Shown here piece by piece: positions 8,399 through 17,142 of a stretch of DNA of 64,000 nucleotides. The stretch is from an uncultured Blautia sp. (GTDB lineage Bacteria; Bacillota; Clostridia; Lachnospirales; Lachnospiraceae), in NCBI GenBank assembly GCA_958367245.1, contig CATXEA010000008.1, positions 1 to 64,000 of the forward strand. Reading direction: 5' to 3'. The notes below the pieces were generated by a model, which was not told where the DNA came from, made no database searches, and worked only from the letters and a program-made list of their open reading frames with translations. Positions within the stretch are counted from its first letter, which is position 1. The number at the start of each line of letters is the position of its first letter. Position numbers and translations under genes: made by a program.

Positions 8399-9283
8399 CT
8401 AAAGAAACATTTTGACCGGATAATACCGCCCACGCTGTTTATTCCACTGGTAAATCCCGGCGAAAGCGCCATCGCTGAAGCACATCCTGATCCAGCCCTC
8501 TTTTTCAGTTCCGGAAACAAAGGCCTCTGCCAGAGGGTTGCCATTCTCCAGAAGTCTGTCGCCTGCATCTGTGCAACTGACCCGCGGATACTCCTTCAAC
8601 GCCTCTTCCACTCCAAGGATTTTTTCTTCGATATCCCCTGTACGAACGGCTTCCTCCACCTGTCCGAGAGTTAAACTGTCCTTCAGTTCAAATCTTCCAA
8701 CCTGTGTGCGGAGAAGTTCTTCCATTGCAGCCCCACATCCCAGCTTCTCTCCGATATCGTTGCAGAGGGTACGGATGTAGGTTCCTTTGCTGCAGGTTAC
8801 CCGAAAACGGACCAGCGGAAGCTGCATATCGAGAATGCGGATTTCAAAGAAATGAACAGGACGCGCTTTGCGCTCTACGCTTTTCCCTTCTCTCGCCAGC
8901 TCATACAGCTTCTTTCCGTTTACCTTAAGCGCAGAATACATCGGCGGCACCTGCATCTGTTCTCCCACAAAAGAGGAAATCGTCTCCTCCACCTCTTCCG
9001 GTGTCACAGTGACTTCAGACTGGCTTAAAACGCTCCCTGTCATATCCTGCGTATCGGTAACAACACCCAGACGCATCACCGCCTCATATGTTTTCTCCTT
9101 TTCCGTGATCATATCCACAAGACGGGTTGCTTTCCCAAGGGCAACAGGGAGAACTCCCTCCGCCTCCGGGTCAAGCGTACCTGTATGTCCGATTTTTTTC
9201 ATATGGAGAATACCGCGGAGTTTGGCTACCACATCATGGGAAGTATAGCCTTTTTCTTTTCTGATTACGATAATTCCATCCAC
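8399..9283 (-). CDS. truB: tRNA pseudouridine(55) synthase
   Basis: Makes pseudouridine 55 in the T-loop of tRNAs. The catalytic aspartate lies in GHTGTLDPEAEGVL near residue 38, with MITEKEKTYEA, the PPMYSALKVNGKKLYELAREG block and CSKGTYIRTLCNDIGEKLG following. A C-terminal RNA-binding extension ends at VKMFL. Length 294 is typical. The start is GTG. It lies 12 bp before ribF and 34 bp after nrnA, within the long translation operon. Confidence 0.96.
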   Translation of the reverse strand: MDGIIVIRKEKGYTSHDVVAKLRGILHMKKIGHTGTLDPEAEGVLPVALGKATRLVDMITEKEKTYEAVMRLGVVTDTQDMTGSVLSQSEVTVTPEEVEETISSFVGEQMQVPPMYSALKVNGKKLYELAREGKSVERKARPVHFFEIRILDMQLPLVRFRVTCSKGTYIRTLCNDIGEKLGCGAAMEELLRTQVGRFELKDSLTLGQVEEAVRTGDIEEKILGVEEALKEYPRVSCTDAGDRLLENGNPLAEAFVSGTEKEGWIRMCFSDGAFAGIYQWNKQRGRYYPVKMFL

Positions 9284-9317
9284 TAAATTCTATTTCCTTT
9301 CACGATGCGTCTGCTTC

Positions 9318-10265
9318 TCACATCTGCTTTACAAGCTCCGCAGTGATATTGTTGACCACATCATACATAGAGCCTGCCATCTCGCAGCCTGCTGCTTTCA
9401 CATGACCGCCTCCGCCAAAAAATACGGCGATCTTACTTACATCCACATCTCCGTTGGAACGGAGGGAAACCTTGAATTCCTGTGTGCTTTTTTCGTAAAT
9501 GAAGATAGCAACCTCCACGCCTTCTGTCAGTCTGAGCTGGCTTACAATACCGTCCAGATCTGCTCCGTCCACACCGTAGAAATCCATGTCTTTCTTTTTC
9601 ATATATCCTACGATACATTTGCCGTTCAGAAGAAGAATGCTCTCTGCGAGAACTCTTCCCATAACCTGATTCTGGATATACGTTTTCTGATAGAAGGATT
9701 TCTCAATCAGTTCAGTGAAATCAAAGCCCGTTTTCATCAGTTCCCCTGCAATACGCATGGTTTCCGGCGATGTACAGGAATACTGAAAAACTCCGGTATC
9801 ATGGATGATTCCCGTATAGACTGCCTGCGCAATCTCCCTGTCCACCTTTTCCGGATCAAGAAGTCCGTAAAGAACTTCACAGGATGAGCTTGCATCCGGA
9901 AGAATATGATTAATCTGAGCAAATCCCAGATTGCTCACATGATGGTCGATACATACCGTCTTTTTCGCCTTTTCAAAATAATCTCCTGCAACAGCCAGCC
10001 TGTCTCTGGCGCTTACATCACAGGTGACAAAGAGATCATACTCTTTCTCACCTGATGCTTCGCTTTTTACTTCATCCATATAAGCCAGATATCCGAAAAC
10101 CGGTCTCGGAGTCTCCAGATAGATGTCTGCCTGAATTTCAGGAAACCATTTCTTAATATAGGCATATAAAGCCATACAGGAACCTACGCAGTCACCGTCC
10201 GGACGGATATGTCCGGCAATCGCCATCGTTTTGACACCATCCAGCACTTCCGCAATATTATTCAT
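9318..10265 (-). CDS. nrnA: bifunctional oligoribonuclease / 3'-phosphoadenosine 5'-phosphate phosphatase
   Basis: A DHH-DHHA1 phosphoesterase of 315 residues that degrades 2-5-mer RNA fragments and dephosphorylates pAp. Metal-ligand motifs are readable: GHIRPDGDCVGS near residue 20, CDVSARDRL, the DHH triad in IDHHVSN, and the C-terminal GGGGHVKAAGCEM of the DHHA1 substrate domain. In the Clostridia this gene sits between rbfA and truB, exactly as here. Confidence 0.95.
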   Translation of the reverse strand: MNNIAEVLDGVKTMAIAGHIRPDGDCVGSCMALYAYIKKWFPEIQADIYLETPRPVFGYLAYMDEVKSEASGEKEYDLFVTCDVSARDRLAVAGDYFEKAKKTVCIDHHVSNLGFAQINHILPDASSSCEVLYGLLDPEKVDREIAQAVYTGIIHDTGVFQYSCTSPETMRIAGELMKTGFDFTELIEKSFYQKTYIQNQVMGRVLAESILLLNGKCIVGYMKKKDMDFYGVDGADLDGIVSQLRLTEGVEVAIFIYEKSTQEFKVSLRSNGDVDVSKIAVFFGGGGHVKAAGCEMAGSMYDVVNNITAELVKQM

Positions 10266-10277
10266 GTATTACCTCTC

Positions 10278-10661
10278 TTACAGCTCTTCTTCGCTGTCTG
10301 CAGAACCATCTTTCTTAGTTACATCGTCAATCAGTTTTGACATAGCCACACCGTACTCAATAGATTCGTCCAGAATGAATCTGATCTCCGGTGTGTTTCT
10401 GAGATTCAGACTTCCGGCAAGCTGACGTCTCACATAGCCCTCTGCATTTTTCAGACCTTTGATCGTCGCTTCCTTCGCTTCTTTATCTCCAAGCACACTG
10501 ATGTATGCTTTACAGGTTTTTAAATCAGGAGCCACTTCCACAGCCATGACAGATGTCATGGGATGAATACGCGGGTCCTTAATCTCATTTCTGATAATGT
10601 TGCTCAGTTCTTTCTGAACCTCACCGTTAATCCGTGTATTCTTGATGCTGTTTTTTCTCAT
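10278..10661 (-). CDS. rbfA: 30S ribosome-binding factor A
   Basis: A 127-residue KH-fold assembly factor for the small subunit, involved in 16S 5'-end maturation and cold adaptation. Family motifs include the N-terminal RINGEVQKELSNIIRNEIKDPRI, the central CKAYISVLGDKE and the C-terminal LRNTPEIRFILDESIEYG. It is 13 bp downstream of infB and 12 bp upstream of nrnA, tightly coupled in the operon. The last 15 residues are acidic. Confidence 0.95.
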   Translation of the reverse strand: MRKNSIKNTRINGEVQKELSNIIRNEIKDPRIHPMTSVMAVEVAPDLKTCKAYISVLGDKEAKEATIKGLKNAEGYVRRQLAGSLNLRNTPEIRFILDESIEYGVAMSKLIDDVTKKDGSADSEEEL

Positions 10662-10674
10662 TTATGCCTCACTC

Positions 10675-13488
10675 CTATCTTGGTACTTCTACCATGATAT
10701 ATGCTTCTACCCTGTCTTCTTCTTTCAGATCGTTAAAGCCGTCAAATACAAGACCGCACTCGTATCCTGTCTTAACTTCTTTCACATCGTCTTTAAATCT
10801 CTTCAGAGATGCCAGTTCTCCCTCGAAAATCTGCTCTTCGGCTCTGAAAATACGAACCTTGCAGCCTCTCTGGAAGATACCGTCTGTCACATAGCTTCCT
10901 GCAATTGTACCAACGCCGGATGCCTTGAAGAGCTGACGAACTTCTGCGTGTCCGATAACCTTTTCTTCAAAGACAGGATCAAGCATACCTTTCATGGCAG
11001 CTTCCACATCTTCGATTGCCTGGTAAATAACTCTGTAAAGTCTCAGGTCAACGCCTTCCTGATCTGCAAGCTGTTTCGCTGTTGCATCCGGACGGACGTT
11101 AAAGCCAATGATAATCGCATTGGAAGTAGCCGCAAGACTTACGTCAGATTCATTGATCGCGCCTACACCGCCGTGGATAACCTTAACCACAACTTCTTCA
11201 TTGGAAAGCTTGGTAAGACTCTGTTTCACAGCCTCTACAGAACCCTGTACGTCTGCTTTGACAATAAGCGGCAGCTCCTTAAGGTCGCTTGCCTGAATCT
11301 GGTCAAAGAGATTATCCAGAGATAATTTACCTTTAGTTTCTTCAAGAAGACGGTTCTTATTCTCAGATACAAATGCACCTGCAAAGTTTTTCGCCTCTTT
11401 GTCGCTGTCAAAGGACATCAGAATCTCGCCTGCGTTCGGCACATCGCCAAGACCCAGAATCTCTACCGGAGTAGACGGGCCTGCTTCTTTTACTCTGCGT
11501 CCCTTATCGTCCATCATTGCACGGACTTTACCGTTGCATGCGCCTGCTGCGATGAAATCTCCTACATGAAGAGTACCCTTCTGTACAAGGATTGTCGCAA
11601 CCGGACCTTTACCTTTATCAAGCTGCGCTTCAATTACAAGACCTCTTGCCGCACGTTTCGCATTTGCTTTTAATTCACAAACCTCTGCTGTAAGAAGAAT
11701 CATTTCCAGCAGGTTCTCGATTCCCTCGCCTGTACGTGCAGATACAGGAACAAATACGGTGCTTCCGCCCCAGTCCTCAGGAATCAGTTCATATTCGGAA
11801 AGCTCCTGTTTTACACGCTCGATATTTGCGCTTGGTTTATCAATCTTGTTAATGGCAACGATGATTTCAACTCCGGCAGCCTTCGCATGGCTGATCGCCT
11901 CTACTGTCTGAGGCATAACGCCGTCGTCTGCCGCAACAACCAGAACTGCGATATCTGTAGCATTTGCACCACGCATACGCATTGCTGTAAACGCCTCGTG
12001 TCCCGGTGTATCAAGGAAGGTGATTCTCTCGCCGTTGATGTTTACCACATAAGCGCCGATGTGCTGTGTGATACCGCCTGCCTCTCCTCTTGTTACGCTT
12101 GTGTTACGGATTGCATCCAGAAGGGATGTTTTACCGTGGTCAACGTGACCCATAACACAGACTACAGGAGGTCTTGAAGTCATATCCTCTTCGTTTTCTT
12201 CTTCCTCTTTCAGAAGTTCTTCGATAACGTCAATTTTTTCTTCCGGTTCTGCAATGATATCGTATTCCAGCGCGATTTCCTGTGCTTTTTCGAAATCAAT
12301 CTCATGGTTTACCGTTACCATCACGCCCTGCATAAAGAGTTTCTTTACAATTGCAGACGGCTGCATCTTCATTGCTTCTGCCAGCTCACGGATTGTCATT
12401 TTCTCCGGAAGAGTGATTTCCTTAACTTCCGGTTTTTTCTCTTCCTGCTTAGGAGCCGGAGTTGGTTTCTGAAGAGCTTTCGGAATTCTTGACCCCTGTT
12501 TGAAACCGCCCTGGTTCGGTCTGCGTCCGCCGCCCTGATTCTTATCGAAATCTTTCTTTTTGTTCTTGTTTTCTCTGTCGCGTTCTCTCTTGCTGTCTTT
12601 GGAAGTCTTTGTCAGCTCCGGTGCAAATGCCATATCACTGTCATTTTTTCTGGAATTCTGACGCTGACCGCCTCTGTTTTGTCCGCCGCCAAAGCGTCCG
12701 TCTCTGCTTTCGCCTCTGCCGTCATTTCTTCCGTCCGGGCGTCCCTGACCATTGCCCTGCGGTCTTCCCTGGCCGCCTCTTACAGGTCTTCCCTGACCGT
12801 CTGCCGGACGCTGACCTCTGCCCTGGTTATCTCCGCTTCTTACAGGTCTGCCTGTGCCGTCATTCTGACGCTGCGGTCTTCCCTGGCCGTCGCCCTGTGG
12901 TCTTGGGCTGCCCTGATTGTTTCTCGGACCTCTGCCTGCGCCGTCTGCGCTGCGCGGTGTACGGTTCTGACCATCGCGGCCCTCTCCTGTACGCGGTGCG
13001 CGGTTCTGACCCTGACGGTCTGCTCCCGGTCTTCTCTCACCGCCGCGGTTCTCTCTTCTTGGAGCCCCTTCTGCGCTGCGGCCTTCTCCTGCCGGACGTC
13101 TGCCCTGCTCAGAACGGGTATCTGCATTTCCCTGTGGTCTTGCTGTTCCCTTACGTTCTCCTGCAGGTTTCTTTTTGTTATTTGTTGTTTTTCCTCCGTC
13201 ACTTGCATTCTGCGCGTGATATACACGGATAATATTTTTTTTCTTTTTAGGCGCTTCACCGTTCTCTGCGGCTGTAACTACCTTTTCTTCTGTTTTGGGA
13301 GTATCCAATTCTCTTTTTTGCTCCTTTCTCATTCTGTTAAACTTTTCTTTTATATTGGCAGCACTGGCTTCGTCGATATTGCTCATATGGCTTTTCACAT
13401 CGATGCCCTGTGCTTTTAAAGCCTCTATTACCTCTTTATTCTGCCTTCCAAGTTGTCGGGCCAGCTCATGTACTCTGATTTTGGACAA
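10675..13488 (-). CDS. infB: translation initiation factor IF-2
   Basis: The GTPase that delivers fMet-tRNA to the 30S subunit and promotes subunit joining. It is 937 residues. An IF2_N helical domain covers about 1-55 and a second IF2_N-type domain about 380-435. The G domain carries GHVDHGKTS (G1), DTPGHEAF (G3) and NKIDK (G4), and the beta-barrel and C-terminal fMet-tRNA domains follow. Between the two N-terminal domains lies a roughly 220-residue low-complexity linker very rich in Arg, Gly, Gln and Pro with repeated GQGRP units. The start is TTG, with its GGAGG site overlapping the end of ylxQ. Confidence 0.97.
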   Translation of the reverse strand: MSKIRVHELARQLGRQNKEVIEALKAQGIDVKSHMSNIDEASAANIKEKFNRMRKEQKRELDTPKTEEKVVTAAENGEAPKKKKNIIRVYHAQNASDGGKTTNNKKKPAGERKGTARPQGNADTRSEQGRRPAGEGRSAEGAPRRENRGGERRPGADRQGQNRAPRTGEGRDGQNRTPRSADGAGRGPRNNQGSPRPQGDGQGRPQRQNDGTGRPVRSGDNQGRGQRPADGQGRPVRGGQGRPQGNGQGRPDGRNDGRGESRDGRFGGGQNRGGQRQNSRKNDSDMAFAPELTKTSKDSKRERDRENKNKKKDFDKNQGGGRRPNQGGFKQGSRIPKALQKPTPAPKQEEKKPEVKEITLPEKMTIRELAEAMKMQPSAIVKKLFMQGVMVTVNHEIDFEKAQEIALEYDIIAEPEEKIDVIEELLKEEEENEEDMTSRPPVVCVMGHVDHGKTSLLDAIRNTSVTRGEAGGITQHIGAYVVNINGERITFLDTPGHEAFTAMRMRGANATDIAVLVVAADDGVMPQTVEAISHAKAAGVEIIVAINKIDKPSANIERVKQELSEYELIPEDWGGSTVFVPVSARTGEGIENLLEMILLTAEVCELKANAKRAARGLVIEAQLDKGKGPVATILVQKGTLHVGDFIAAGACNGKVRAMMDDKGRRVKEAGPSTPVEILGLGDVPNAGEILMSFDSDKEAKNFAGAFVSENKNRLLEETKGKLSLDNLFDQIQASDLKELPLIVKADVQGSVEAVKQSLTKLSNEEVVVKVIHGGVGAINESDVSLAATSNAIIIGFNVRPDATAKQLADQEGVDLRLYRVIYQAIEDVEAAMKGMLDPVFEEKVIGHAEVRQLFKASGVGTIAGSYVTDGIFQRGCKVRIFRAEEQIFEGELASLKRFKDDVKEVKTGYECGLVFDGFNDLKEEDRVEAYIMVEVPR

Positions 13489-13491
13489 TCG

Positions 13492-13791
13492 CTATACCTC
13501 CTTCATGATCGCTCTCGCAAAATTATCATCCTGGACAGCAAGACATGCACGGAATTCCTTTCCCATCGCTCTGCCTAAGCTCTCTTTATCTGAGAGAAAA
13601 TAAATCGGTACCTCATAAAACTCACACATGTTCCGAAATTTTTTCTTCGTATTCTCGGATGCATCCTCTGCTACGATCACAAGGAAGCCCTTTCCTGTCT
13701 TTACAGACTTTTCTGTAGAAAATTCTCCGCTGACTGTCCTGCCTGCTTTCGTGGCAAGACCTACCAGAGAAAGTATTTTAGTTGTGTTCAA
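13492..13791 (-). CDS. ylxQ: L7Ae/L30e/YlxQ-family RNA-binding protein
   Basis: A small protein of the L7Ae/L30e family that binds kink-turn RNA, found in the nusA-infB operon of most Firmicutes. The typical LSLVGLATKAGRTVSGE opening, the LVIVAEDASENTKKK core and a C-terminal ARAIMKEV helix are visible. I place the start at a TTG ten bases after AAGGAG. Another in-frame TTG three codons earlier (13800) is only two bases from that site and therefore less likely. Either way it overlaps the ylxR end by 14-23 bases, suggesting translational coupling. Confidence 0.88.
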   Translation of the reverse strand: MNTTKILSLVGLATKAGRTVSGEFSTEKSVKTGKGFLVIVAEDASENTKKKFRNMCEFYEVPIYFLSDKESLGRAMGKEFRACLAVQDDNFARAIMKEV

Positions 13792-14056
13792 TATGCTCAA
13801 GCTCCTTCATCAGGTTCTGATATACCTCATCGGGGATTGCCGCTTTCAGAGAACGCTCCAGTCCGTGGTTTTTGATTGCCTTCTCCAGACATTCTCTGGA
13901 ATGACAGACATAAGCGCCCCGACCGTTTTTCCTTCCTGTTGTATCAAGAACGATTTCATCCTCTGCGGTTTTCAGGACTCTGATCATTTCCTTCTTGCTT
14001 TTCATTTCCCTGCAGCCGGTACACTGGCGCATTGGAATTTTACTCTTCGCTTTCAT
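13778..14056 (-). CDS. ylxR: YlxR family RNA-binding protein
   Basis: A 92-residue conserved protein of the nusA-infB operon (YlxR/RnpM family, DUF448; reported in B. subtilis to bind RNA and modulate RNase P). The hallmark MRQCTGCREMKSKKEMIR and the GRGAYVCHSRECLEKA motif are both present, the latter forming the nucleic-acid-binding surface. The ATG chosen overlaps the nusA stop by 17 bases. A 16-codon longer in-frame version has no support. Confidence 0.92.
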   Translation of the reverse strand: MKAKSKIPMRQCTGCREMKSKKEMIRVLKTAEDEIVLDTTGRKNGRGAYVCHSRECLEKAIKNHGLERSLKAAIPDEVYQNLMKELEHIEHN

Positions 14057-15239
14057 AGTATTCTTCGTTTTCAGCCTCCTGTGCATCTGTCTCTGCTTCT
14101 GCACTTTCTGCTGATTCCTCTACATAATCAAACGCTTCCTGTTCCTGCTCCTGCTCCTGTGCCTCTGCTTCCGGTTCCTCGTCATAATCGTAGAAATCAC
14201 CGGACTCTCTTGCCTGTGTCTCACTCTTGATGTCGATTTTGAATCCGGTAAGTCTTGCTGCAAGACGGGCATTCTGTCCTTCTTTACCGATTGCAAGAGA
14301 AAGCTGATAATCCGGAACAACTACGAGAGCAGTTTTTTCATCCGGATCTGCCATAACTGCGATTACTTTTGCAGGGCTTAAGGCATTCTCGATAAGGATT
14401 GCCGGGTTTTCATCCCAGTTGATGATGTCGATTTTTTCACCGCGAAGCTCCTCAACAACTGCGCTGACACGCGCGCCGTTCATACCGACGCAGGCGCCTA
14501 CAGGATCTACATCCGGATCGTTGCTCCACACGGCAATCTTTGTACGGGAGCCAGCCTCACGGGCAATGCTCTTAATCTCTACAGTTCCATCCTTCACCTC
14601 TGCAACCTCTGCCTCAAACAGACGTTTCACAAGACCCGGATGTGTTCTGGAGACAAGAATACGCGGTCCCTTCGGTGTATCCTTTACTTCAAGCACAAAT
14701 ACCTTGATTCTCTCTGTAGGCTGGAATACTTCTCCGCGTACCTGCTCGTTTTCGCTTAAAATCGCATCTGCCTTGCCAAGGTTGATGCTGACGTTTTTGC
14801 CCATAACGCGCTGTACGATACCGGTAAGCACTTCCTTCTCTTTGCCATAGTAAAGATCGAAGAGAACCTTGCGCTCTTCTTCACGGATTTTCTGAAGGAT
14901 TACATTCTTCGCATTCTGTGTCGCAATACGTCCGAATTCTTTGGACTGGATCTGAACCTGAATGGTGTCACCGATTTCTGCATGAGATGTGATTTTTAAT
15001 GCATCTGCAAGTGAAATCTCCATTGCCGGATCCTCCACGTATTCAACCACAGTTCTGTCTGCGTACACACCGAAGTCGCAGGTTTTTGGGTCGATTGTCA
15101 CATGCACGTTATCTGCTTTGCCGAAATGGTTTTTGCAAGCCTGGATCAAAGACTGCTCGATTGCTTCAAGCAGTGTATCTTTGCTGATATTTTTTTCCTT
15201 TTCCAGAATATCCAGCGCTTCCATTAACTCTCTGTTCAT
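14040..15239 (-). CDS. nusA: transcription termination/antitermination protein NusA
   Basis: An RNA polymerase-associated factor that controls pausing, termination and antitermination. It has an N-terminal RNAP-binding domain (LMEALDILEKEKNISKD), an S1 domain around residues 130-200 and two KH domains (VGACVGMNGARVSAV and LAIGKEGQNARLAARL). The domain order and 345-residue core match Firmicutes NusA. A 50-residue C-terminal tail consists mostly of Glu, Gln and Asp; such acidic tails occur in some Clostridia. A strong AGGAGG precedes the ATG. Confidence 0.97.
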   Translation of the reverse strand: MNRELMEALDILEKEKNISKDTLLEAIEQSLIQACKNHFGKADNVHVTIDPKTCDFGVYADRTVVEYVEDPAMEISLADALKITSHAEIGDTIQVQIQSKEFGRIATQNAKNVILQKIREEERKVLFDLYYGKEKEVLTGIVQRVMGKNVSINLGKADAILSENEQVRGEVFQPTERIKVFVLEVKDTPKGPRILVSRTHPGLVKRLFEAEVAEVKDGTVEIKSIAREAGSRTKIAVWSNDPDVDPVGACVGMNGARVSAVVEELRGEKIDIINWDENPAILIENALSPAKVIAVMADPDEKTALVVVPDYQLSLAIGKEGQNARLAARLTGFKIDIKSETQARESGDFYDYDEEPEAEAQEQEQEQEAFDYVEESAESAEAETDAQEAENEEYYESEE

Positions 15240-15287
15240 TTTTTTATTTTCCTCCTGTTTTTATTGTATAGCCTGTATATTATCTGC

Positions 15288-15752
15288 TTAAAAAATAATC
15301 GCAAGACGAATCAGTGCAACGTCTTTTCTGTCAAACGTGCGCTCTGTTCCCTCTTCATCAATTGTGACACTGTTATTATCATATGCTGTTAAAGTGCCGC
15401 AGAACTCTTTTTGTTTTTCAATCGGCCGGTAGGTACGGATTTCTACCAGTTTGCCCATACTTCTTGCGAAGTCTTTTTCCTTCTTTAACGGTCTGTCCAG
15501 TCCCGGTGAACTGATTTCCATAATGTAACTGTCCTGAATAAAATCATTCTCATCCAGCCTGTCACTGAAAGCGCGGCTCACTGCCTCACAGTCATTTACC
15601 GTGATTCCGCCTTCCTTGTCAATGTAGCCGCGAAGATACCAGTTTCCCGCTTCCTTCACATATTCCACATCTACAAGTTCAAAGCCATTGGCCTCTACGA
15701 TAGGCGCCAGAAGCGCTTCTGCACGCTGTTCGTATTCCTCTTTTCTGCTCAT
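15288..15752 (-). CDS. rimP: ribosome maturation factor RimP
   Basis: A 154-residue 30S maturation factor and first gene of the nusA-infB operon. Family signatures are FELVDVEYVKEAGNWYLRGYIDKEGG, DCEAVSRAFSDRLDE and the characteristic YIMEISSPGLDRPL. A small C-terminal SH3-like domain carries the ETRTF-type strand. The ATG preceded by aggtgg is used; an in-frame start nine codons earlier is poorly supported. Confidence 0.95.
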   Translation of the reverse strand: MSRKEEYEQRAEALLAPIVEANGFELVDVEYVKEAGNWYLRGYIDKEGGITVNDCEAVSRAFSDRLDENDFIQDSYIMEISSPGLDRPLKKEKDFARSMGKLVEIRTYRPIEKQKEFCGTLTAYDNNSVTIDEEGTERTFDRKDVALIRLAIIF

Positions 15753-15779
15753 TTTTCCACCTGCCTCTCTATTCAGCAA

Positions 15780-15807
15780 ATAAGAGTGGGCTCTCGCCCA
15801 CTCTTAT
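15780..15807 (-). promoter_or_regulatory. perfect leader hairpin before rimP
   Basis: A perfect 12-bp inverted repeat with a four-base loop (GAGA on the RNA strand) lies between the rimP promoter and the rimP ribosome binding site. It has no U-tract behind it. In transcript position it is a 5' leader element, possibly an attenuation, pausing or stability site for the nusA operon. Confidence 0.6.
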
Positions 15808-15831
15808 GTCTGTAAGTTCCATGTTTTAATC

Positions 15832-15860
15832 ATTGTAGCACCAAAATCCCATAAATGCAA
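15832..15860 (-). promoter_or_regulatory. promoter of the rimP-nusA-infB operon
   Basis: TTGCAT - 17 bases - TACAAT on the minus strand, about 75 bases before the rimP start. This is the only obvious promoter for the nine-gene run down to ribF. Confidence 0.7.
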
Positions 15861-15871
15861 GGGGTTTCCGT

Positions 15872-15902
15872 AAAAAGATTCGGTTCATACAGGAGTGAAC
15901 CG
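15872..15902 (-). terminator. intrinsic terminator after the 15.9-kb exported protein gene
   Basis: The stem CGGTTCA / TGAACCG (7 bp) is followed on the minus strand by AATCTTTTTAC. It separates the accessory region from the rimP operon promoter. Confidence 0.65.
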
Positions 15903-15942
15903 TCTGTTTCACTTGATTATTCGTTTATTCTGCATCTTCTAC

Positions 15943-16575
15943 TTAGTTCGTAATCTGTCTTGTTGCTTCTGTTCCAATTGCTCCAAATACCAAGCCACAT
16001 ATTCTGTCGCCTTCGTACGTACACTGAATTGTAAGACTTGTATCCACTTTTTGGTCCTTCTCTTCCTGCCACGTGTACACTTTAAATCCGTCTTTTTCCA
16101 TCACTTCATCATTTTCTCCGTATTGCTCGGTAAACTGCTCCAGAACATACTCTGCTAACTCTGTCAGGTCGCCTTCGTATTTGTCAGGTTCTCCGCCAAA
16201 AATAAAGGAAATGTCTGTTACACCGTCTTCCAGAAATCCCAGATTTATCAATCCGGATTCCCCTAAAAACTCCACCGGACTTCTGAGATTTCCCAGTTTT
16301 GTACTCTGCCCTTGCATAGCCTCAAGGGATACGCCCAGAATTTCTTCTGCCTCCTCTTTAGAGGAAAGCCACGGAATTCCTTTATAGCAATATTTTCCGT
16401 CTGTGTAAAAAGCTGTCAAGTCCACAATTTCTTCTTCGTCCTGCTCCTCAGATGCGTCTGTTTCCTCAGCAATTTTTGTCTCCTCTGCTGCAAACGCCAT
16501 AGTGGTACTGCTCATGCAGATACTTACTCCCATGACCAGCGAAACACACATACCAGATATACGTCTTTTTCTCAT
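15943..16575 (-). CDS. hypothetical exported protein
   Basis: A 210-residue protein that I do not recognise. It starts with a basic run and a hydrophobic signal segment ending in AFAAEE, then an acidic linker, then about 165 residues of mixed alpha/beta sequence with no repeats. There is no lipobox and no membrane segment after the signal, so the product is probably released or cell-wall associated. The ATG used has AGGAGA eight bases upstream; an in-frame start 13 codons earlier does not. It sits at the boundary between the rimP operon and the quorum-sensing island. Confidence 0.7.
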   Translation of the reverse strand: MRKRRISGMCVSLVMGVSICMSSTTMAFAAEETKIAEETDASEEQDEEEIVDLTAFYTDGKYCYKGIPWLSSKEEAEEILGVSLEAMQGQSTKLGNLRSPVEFLGESGLINLGFLEDGVTDISFIFGGEPDKYEGDLTELAEYVLEQFTEQYGENDEVMEKDGFKVYTWQEEKDQKVDTSLTIQCTYEGDRICGLVFGAIGTEATRQITN

Positions 16576-16689
16576 TTTACACATCTCCTTTCCATTTTCG
16601 ATAAGCCGTCCCAAGCGCTATATTTATAGTCGATTGTATCATACTATTTAATCAGCCAAAAATCAGATTTTAAATAAAAAAGCCATCAT

Positions 16690-17106
16690 TTATAAGTCTA
16701 TTTCTTTTAATAGTGAAATATCATTGTTATATATCAAAATATTTCCTATATTTTTCAAGGGATCTATCGGCCAGTACCCTTGTGTACATATGCTTACATA
16801 ACCTTTTCCACAACTTGAATGTGATTCTGCACATTCATGCTCCGCATAATAAGCCACATATCTTCCACAGATTTTACAAATTTCTGCAGATCTTGATTTG
16901 TATACTTTTACTTTACAAGAAGAATCTTTACACGTCGTTGTATAACTGTATGTATTTTGTCTAAGACAGGTTACATGTGTCATCGTACCACAATATATGC
17001 AATTCCCAAACGGTTGCACATTTGCACTTACCTCTTTACTTGCTCCTGCCGCAATCCCCACAATAGCAACACCTAACAGCGCTATAAATATTTTAATCCT
17101 ATCTTT
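16690..17106 (-). CDS. secreted cysteine-rich protein, copy 1 (agr-linked)
   Basis: A 138-residue protein of no recognised family. A typical signal peptide (KIFIALLGVAIVGIAAG) precedes a domain with ten cysteines: CIYC, a TC, two Cys spaced SSC-type, CKIC, then HEC, H, CG and a final C. Cys pairs spaced CxxC together with His suggest zinc knuckles or disulfides outside the cell. The same order of Cys/His landmarks occurs in the next gene upstream, so the two are paralogues. The start is the ATG six bases after AGGAGGTG. The gene lies last in the run behind agrD-agrB, on the same strand and 36 bp from its paralogue, which suggests cotranscription with the quorum-sensing genes. Confidence 0.7.
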   Translation of the reverse strand, partial: KDRIKIFIALLGVAIVGIAAGASKEVSANVQPFGNCIYCGTMTHVTCLRQNTYSYTTTCKDSSCKVKVYKSRSAEICKICGRYVAYYAEHECAESHSSCGKGYVSICTQGYWPIDPLKNIGNILIYNNDISLLKEIDL

Positions 17107-17142
17107 CATAACTTTCACCTCCTACTTTTAGTTGAATCTCCC

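Noticed and set aside
12609..13419. Long plus-strand ORFs opposite infB
   Set aside because: They arise from the repetitive Arg/Gly-coding DNA of the IF-2 linker read in antisense; low complexity and no ribosome binding site.
15780..15807. Hairpin as terminator of the upstream gene
   Set aside because: No U-tract follows, and a better terminator (15872-15902) lies closer to that gene; the hairpin is downstream of the rimP promoter.
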